Below the pieces are notes generated by a model. The model was not told the origin of the DNA. It was given only the letters and a program-made list of their open reading frames with translations, and did no database searches. From G965230065 sp965230065 (GTDB taxonomy: Bacteria > Bacteroidota > Bacteroidia > Cytophagales > Cyclobacteriaceae): 64,000 nt of DNA. The position numbers and the translations under genes were made by a program. Of the stretch, positions 61,434-64,000 are shown piece by piece. The first letter of the stretch is position 1; each line of letters opens with the position of its first letter. Location of the stretch: contig OZ245942.1 in assembly GCA_965230065.1 (NCBI GenBank), forward strand, positions 3,782,001 through 3,846,000, in the 5' to 3' direction.

Positions 61434-64000
61434 ATGAAACACCTAGACAAATTATTAAAGCTATTTACGGCGGTGTTGTTTGCTGCCTTGCTTTGCCTGC
61501 TTCCGGCGTTGGCTTTTAGCCAGGCAAAGAACATCCGGGGAAAAGTGCTTGATGCACAGGAAAGTCCCCTGCCCGGTGTAAATGTACTGATCAAAGGATC
61601 AGGAAAAGGAACTGTTACCGACATTGAAGGAAACTACAGCTTACAAGCAAACGCTGACGATGTGCTGATTGTAAGTTTTGTGGGTTACGAAACCCAGGAA
61701 ATTCCGGTAAATAACCGCTCTGAAATTACTGTGCAACTGTCGGAAGATACCGAACAGTTAGAAGAAATTGTGGTGGTAGGCTATGGTACTGCCAAAAAGG
61801 CCAACCTTTCCGGAGCCGTAGACCAGATAGATGCCAAAGCCATTGAAAACCGGCCCATCTCCAATGTTTCCCAGGGTTTGCAGGGGTTGATTCCTAACCT
61901 GAACATTGACTTTCTGTCGGGAGAACCCGGGGCGGCTGCCAATATCAACATCCGGGGAATTACTTCTATTAACGGAGGCGACCCACTGATTTTGATTGAC
62001 GGGGTTCCTTCTGCACCCATTGATCTGAACCGCATATCACCCCAGGATATTGAGAATATTTCTGTGATTAAAGATGCTTCGGCGGCGGCCATTTACGGGG
62101 CCAGGGCTGCTTTTGGTGTGATATTGATCACTACCAAAATGGGTGAGGATAAAGGCGTAAACGTAAGTTATTCTAATAACTTTTCCTGGGACCAGCCTAC
62201 CGTTGTGCCCGAAAAAATCACTGACCCTTACATTTACACCAGGCTGCTGGAAACCTCTACGGACAACACGCCCTGGGATAACGTCAACTATAGCGATCAG
62301 ACTTACTTGTTTGCCAAACAGCGTTCGGAAGATCCTTCCATTCCTGCTGCCAGGGTTAATCCCACTGATGGCAGCCTTTGGGAATACATGGGCGACCGTG
62401 ATTGGACAGACTATTTCCTGACCGATAACAGTTTTTCACAAAACCATTCCCTTTCTATTTCAGGGGCTGGCGAAAAGGCCCGGTACTTTGTTTCCGGTAA
62501 CTATAACCGCCAGAACGGGGTGCTGAAAGTTGCCGATGACTTTTTTGACCGATACAGTTTCAGGTCAAAAGTAGACTTTGACTTAACCGATTGGCTTACC
62601 CTGGGTAACAATACTTTTTTGACCAATACCAAAAGGGAACAGCCCACGGCACTTTCTTTCTGGAGTATTTATAACCTGTTTCCTACCGACTGGCATGTAA
62701 ACCCTGACGGAACCTGGGCTAACTCGGGCGCGGGCAGGTTGGCTGCCAATATGATTGATGGGGGAAATACTTCTGAAAAATACAACAGCCTACAATCCAG
62801 GTTTACCGCAGAGCTGTCTTTTTGGGAAGATATGCTGAAAGTAAATGCCGATTATACGTACAGAAGGGGCAATACCAATTACAATTACTATACGACTAAG
62901 TACAATATCGGTTTTGGGCCTGAAGATGTGCGTGAAGAAGGACAAAATTACGCTTATCGCAGTGCAGAGTTTGAAGACTATAATGTTTTCAATATTTATT
63001 CAACTTTCCACAAAGAGTTTGGCAGTATTCATGACCTCACGGCCATTGTTGGGTATAACCAGGAATATTACCGCTCTGAGTGGTTCAGTGCCGATCGTAA
63101 TAATGTAATTTCTTCTTCACTACCCACCATTGCACTGGCTACTGGTATTGCCGATGTAAATGAAGAAATCAATGACTGGGCTATCCGAGGTGCCTTTTAC
63201 CGCCTGAATTATATTCTGCTTGACCGTTACATCATAGAATTCAACGGACGGTACGATGGTAGCTCCCGTTTTCCATCAGATAAGCGGTTTGGGTTTTTCC
63301 CATCGGCCTCTGCGGCCTGGCGGGTAGACCAGGAAAACTTCTTCTCCCCGGTAACCAATGTAATGAGCACCTTGAAACTTAGAGCTTCTTACGGCTCATT
63401 GGGTAATCAGTCAGTTGACAATTATGGCTACATCCCTACTATGAATGCAGTTCAATCTGATTATCTCATTGGGGGTAATCGTCCGCAGGAGATTATTCCT
63501 CCCGGACTTGTTTCCCCTAATTATACCTGGGAAACAGTGAATACCCTCAACTTTGGCGTGGATATGGGCTTCTTTGAAGACCGCCTTGTGGCTAATTTTG
63601 ATATTTATGAAAGAAATACCCTGGGCATGCTCACGCTTGGTAAAGATTTGCCCGATGTATTGGGGGCGACCGAACCTGCCGAAAATGCCGCCGACCTGCA
63701 AAACCGGGGATGGGAATTTTCACTGAATTACCGGGATGATTTTGTAGTTGGGGGCAGCCCCATGAGTTTCAGTACCAAGTTTGTATTGTCAGACAGCCGG
63801 ACTTCCATCACCAATTTTGATAACCCCAATCGCAACCTTACCCAGTATTATGTAGGCATGGAACTGGGTGAAATCTGGGGCTTGCAATCTGATGGGTTGT
63901 TTAAGTCAGAAGATGAAATACAGCAACTGGACCAAACAGCCATCATTCCCTGGGGCGCACTGTCTATTGTGCCGGGCTGGCCAAAATATCAGGACCTGGA
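61434..64000 (+). CDS. SusC/RagA family TonB-linked outer-membrane receptor (partial)
   Basis: The frame starts at the ATG 61434 and is open to the window end, so about 855 residues are seen and the C-terminal barrel is missing. A signal peptide (ending AFSQ) leads to a carboxypeptidase-regulatory-like domain (residues 32-108), a TonB-box region EEIVVVGYG and the plug (about 125-235: NINIRGITSINGGDPLILIDG, DASAAAIYGARAAFGVILI). Long barrel strands follow. SusC proteins import oligosaccharides together with a SusD lid, which should be encoded just beyond the right edge. The divergent HTCS gene is the likely regulator. Confidence 0.95.
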   Translation, partial: MKHLDKLLKLFTAVLFAALLCLLPALAFSQAKNIRGKVLDAQESPLPGVNVLIKGSGKGTVTDIEGNYSLQANADDVLIVSFVGYETQEIPVNNRSEITVQLSEDTEQLEEIVVVGYGTAKKANLSGAVDQIDAKAIENRPISNVSQGLQGLIPNLNIDFLSGEPGAAANINIRGITSINGGDPLILIDGVPSAPIDLNRISPQDIENISVIKDASAAAIYGARAAFGVILITTKMGEDKGVNVSYSNNFSWDQPTVVPEKITDPYIYTRLLETSTDNTPWDNVNYSDQTYLFAKQRSEDPSIPAARVNPTDGSLWEYMGDRDWTDYFLTDNSFSQNHSLSISGAGEKARYFVSGNYNRQNGVLKVADDFFDRYSFRSKVDFDLTDWLTLGNNTFLTNTKREQPTALSFWSIYNLFPTDWHVNPDGTWANSGAGRLAANMIDGGNTSEKYNSLQSRFTAELSFWEDMLKVNADYTYRRGNTNYNYYTTKYNIGFGPEDVREEGQNYAYRSAEFEDYNVFNIYSTFHKEFGSIHDLTAIVGYNQEYYRSEWFSADRNNVISSSLPTIALATGIADVNEEINDWAIRGAFYRLNYILLDRYIIEFNGRYDGSSRFPSDKRFGFFPSASAAWRVDQENFFSPVTNVMSTLKLRASYGSLGNQSVDNYGYIPTMNAVQSDYLIGGNRPQEIIPPGLVSPNYTWETVNTLNFGVDMGFFEDRLVANFDIYERNTLGMLTLGKDLPDVLGATEPAENAADLQNRGWEFSLNYRDDFVVGGSPMSFSTKFVLSDSRTSITNFDNPNRNLTQYYVGMELGEIWGLQSDGLFKSEDEIQQLDQTAIIPWGALSIVPGWPKYQDL

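Noticed and set aside
1..64000. Insertion sequence, prophage, integrative element or CRISPR array
   Set aside because: No transposase, integrase, phage structural gene, terminal inverted repeat pair or regular repeat-spacer pattern was found.

Overview
The window reads as a chromosomal segment of an aerobic, probably marine or salt-exposed Bacteroidota, most likely Cytophagia/Cytophagales; I cannot name a genus. The evidence is seen in the sequence. There are SusC/RagA-type and haemoglobin-type TonB receptors, a giant hybrid two-component regulator, OmpA/PD40 proteins, DUF349, DUF4136 and DUF2254 proteins, and a MetH split into two genes. Three clear promoters have the Bacteroidota form TTTG-N19/20-TAnnTTTG. 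Shine-Dalgarno sequences are nearly absent, with one striking exception in front of hsp20. No integrase, transposase, CRISPR array or phage gene was seen.

Layout. 1-9.2 kb is a carbohydrate block: the end of an upstream protein, a very unusual 1266-residue fusion of a processive GT2 synthase with a GH26-like hydrolase and a degenerate GH2-like barrel, an esterase, an SMP-30 lactonase, an M14 carboxypeptidase, a GH43-like enzyme and an L-rhamnose mutarotase. 9.3-17.9 kb holds a phospholipase D/cardiolipin-synthase-like enzyme, a haem-type TonB receptor, Hsp20, a close homologue of PrnB (pyrrolnitrin pathway) without the rest of its pathway, a SpoIIAA-like protein and a SulP transporter. 18-25.5 kb holds two OmpA-family proteins divergent from an exported TPR-CHAT (caspase-like) protein of 1397 residues. 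25.7-41 kb is mostly housekeeping and hypothetical genes: tRNA-Thr, a DUF349 protein, YqgE, a PAS histidine kinase, a VOC protein, myo-inositol oxygenase, several exported proteins, RadC, ribosomal protein S20 and a UbiA prenyltransferase.

41-48.4 kb is a coherent methyl and osmolyte block: split cobalamin-dependent methionine synthase, a BCCT transporter, glycine/sarcosine N-methyltransferase and sarcosine/dimethylglycine N-methyltransferase. The last two should make glycine betaine from glycine at a cost of three SAM per molecule. The MetH pair would regenerate methionine, and BCCT would import ready-made betaine. 48.5-56.8 kb contains two paralogous exported proteins flanking a DUF2254 membrane protein, a polysaccharide deacetylase, small hypothetical proteins, an outer-membrane barrel and an ectonucleotidase-type phosphodiesterase. 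From 57.1 kb a new polysaccharide-utilisation locus begins: a hybrid two-component regulator divergent from a SusC-like receptor that runs off the right edge. A 15-bp direct repeat with 21-bp period lies in the space between them.

The most unusual items are the synthase-hydrolase fusion, the orphan PrnB, the exported TPR-CHAT protein and its OmpA neighbours, and several palindromic intergenic elements. One of these, near 55.4 kb, can fold into a cloverleaf. All functional statements are read by eye from motifs; no database search was possible.
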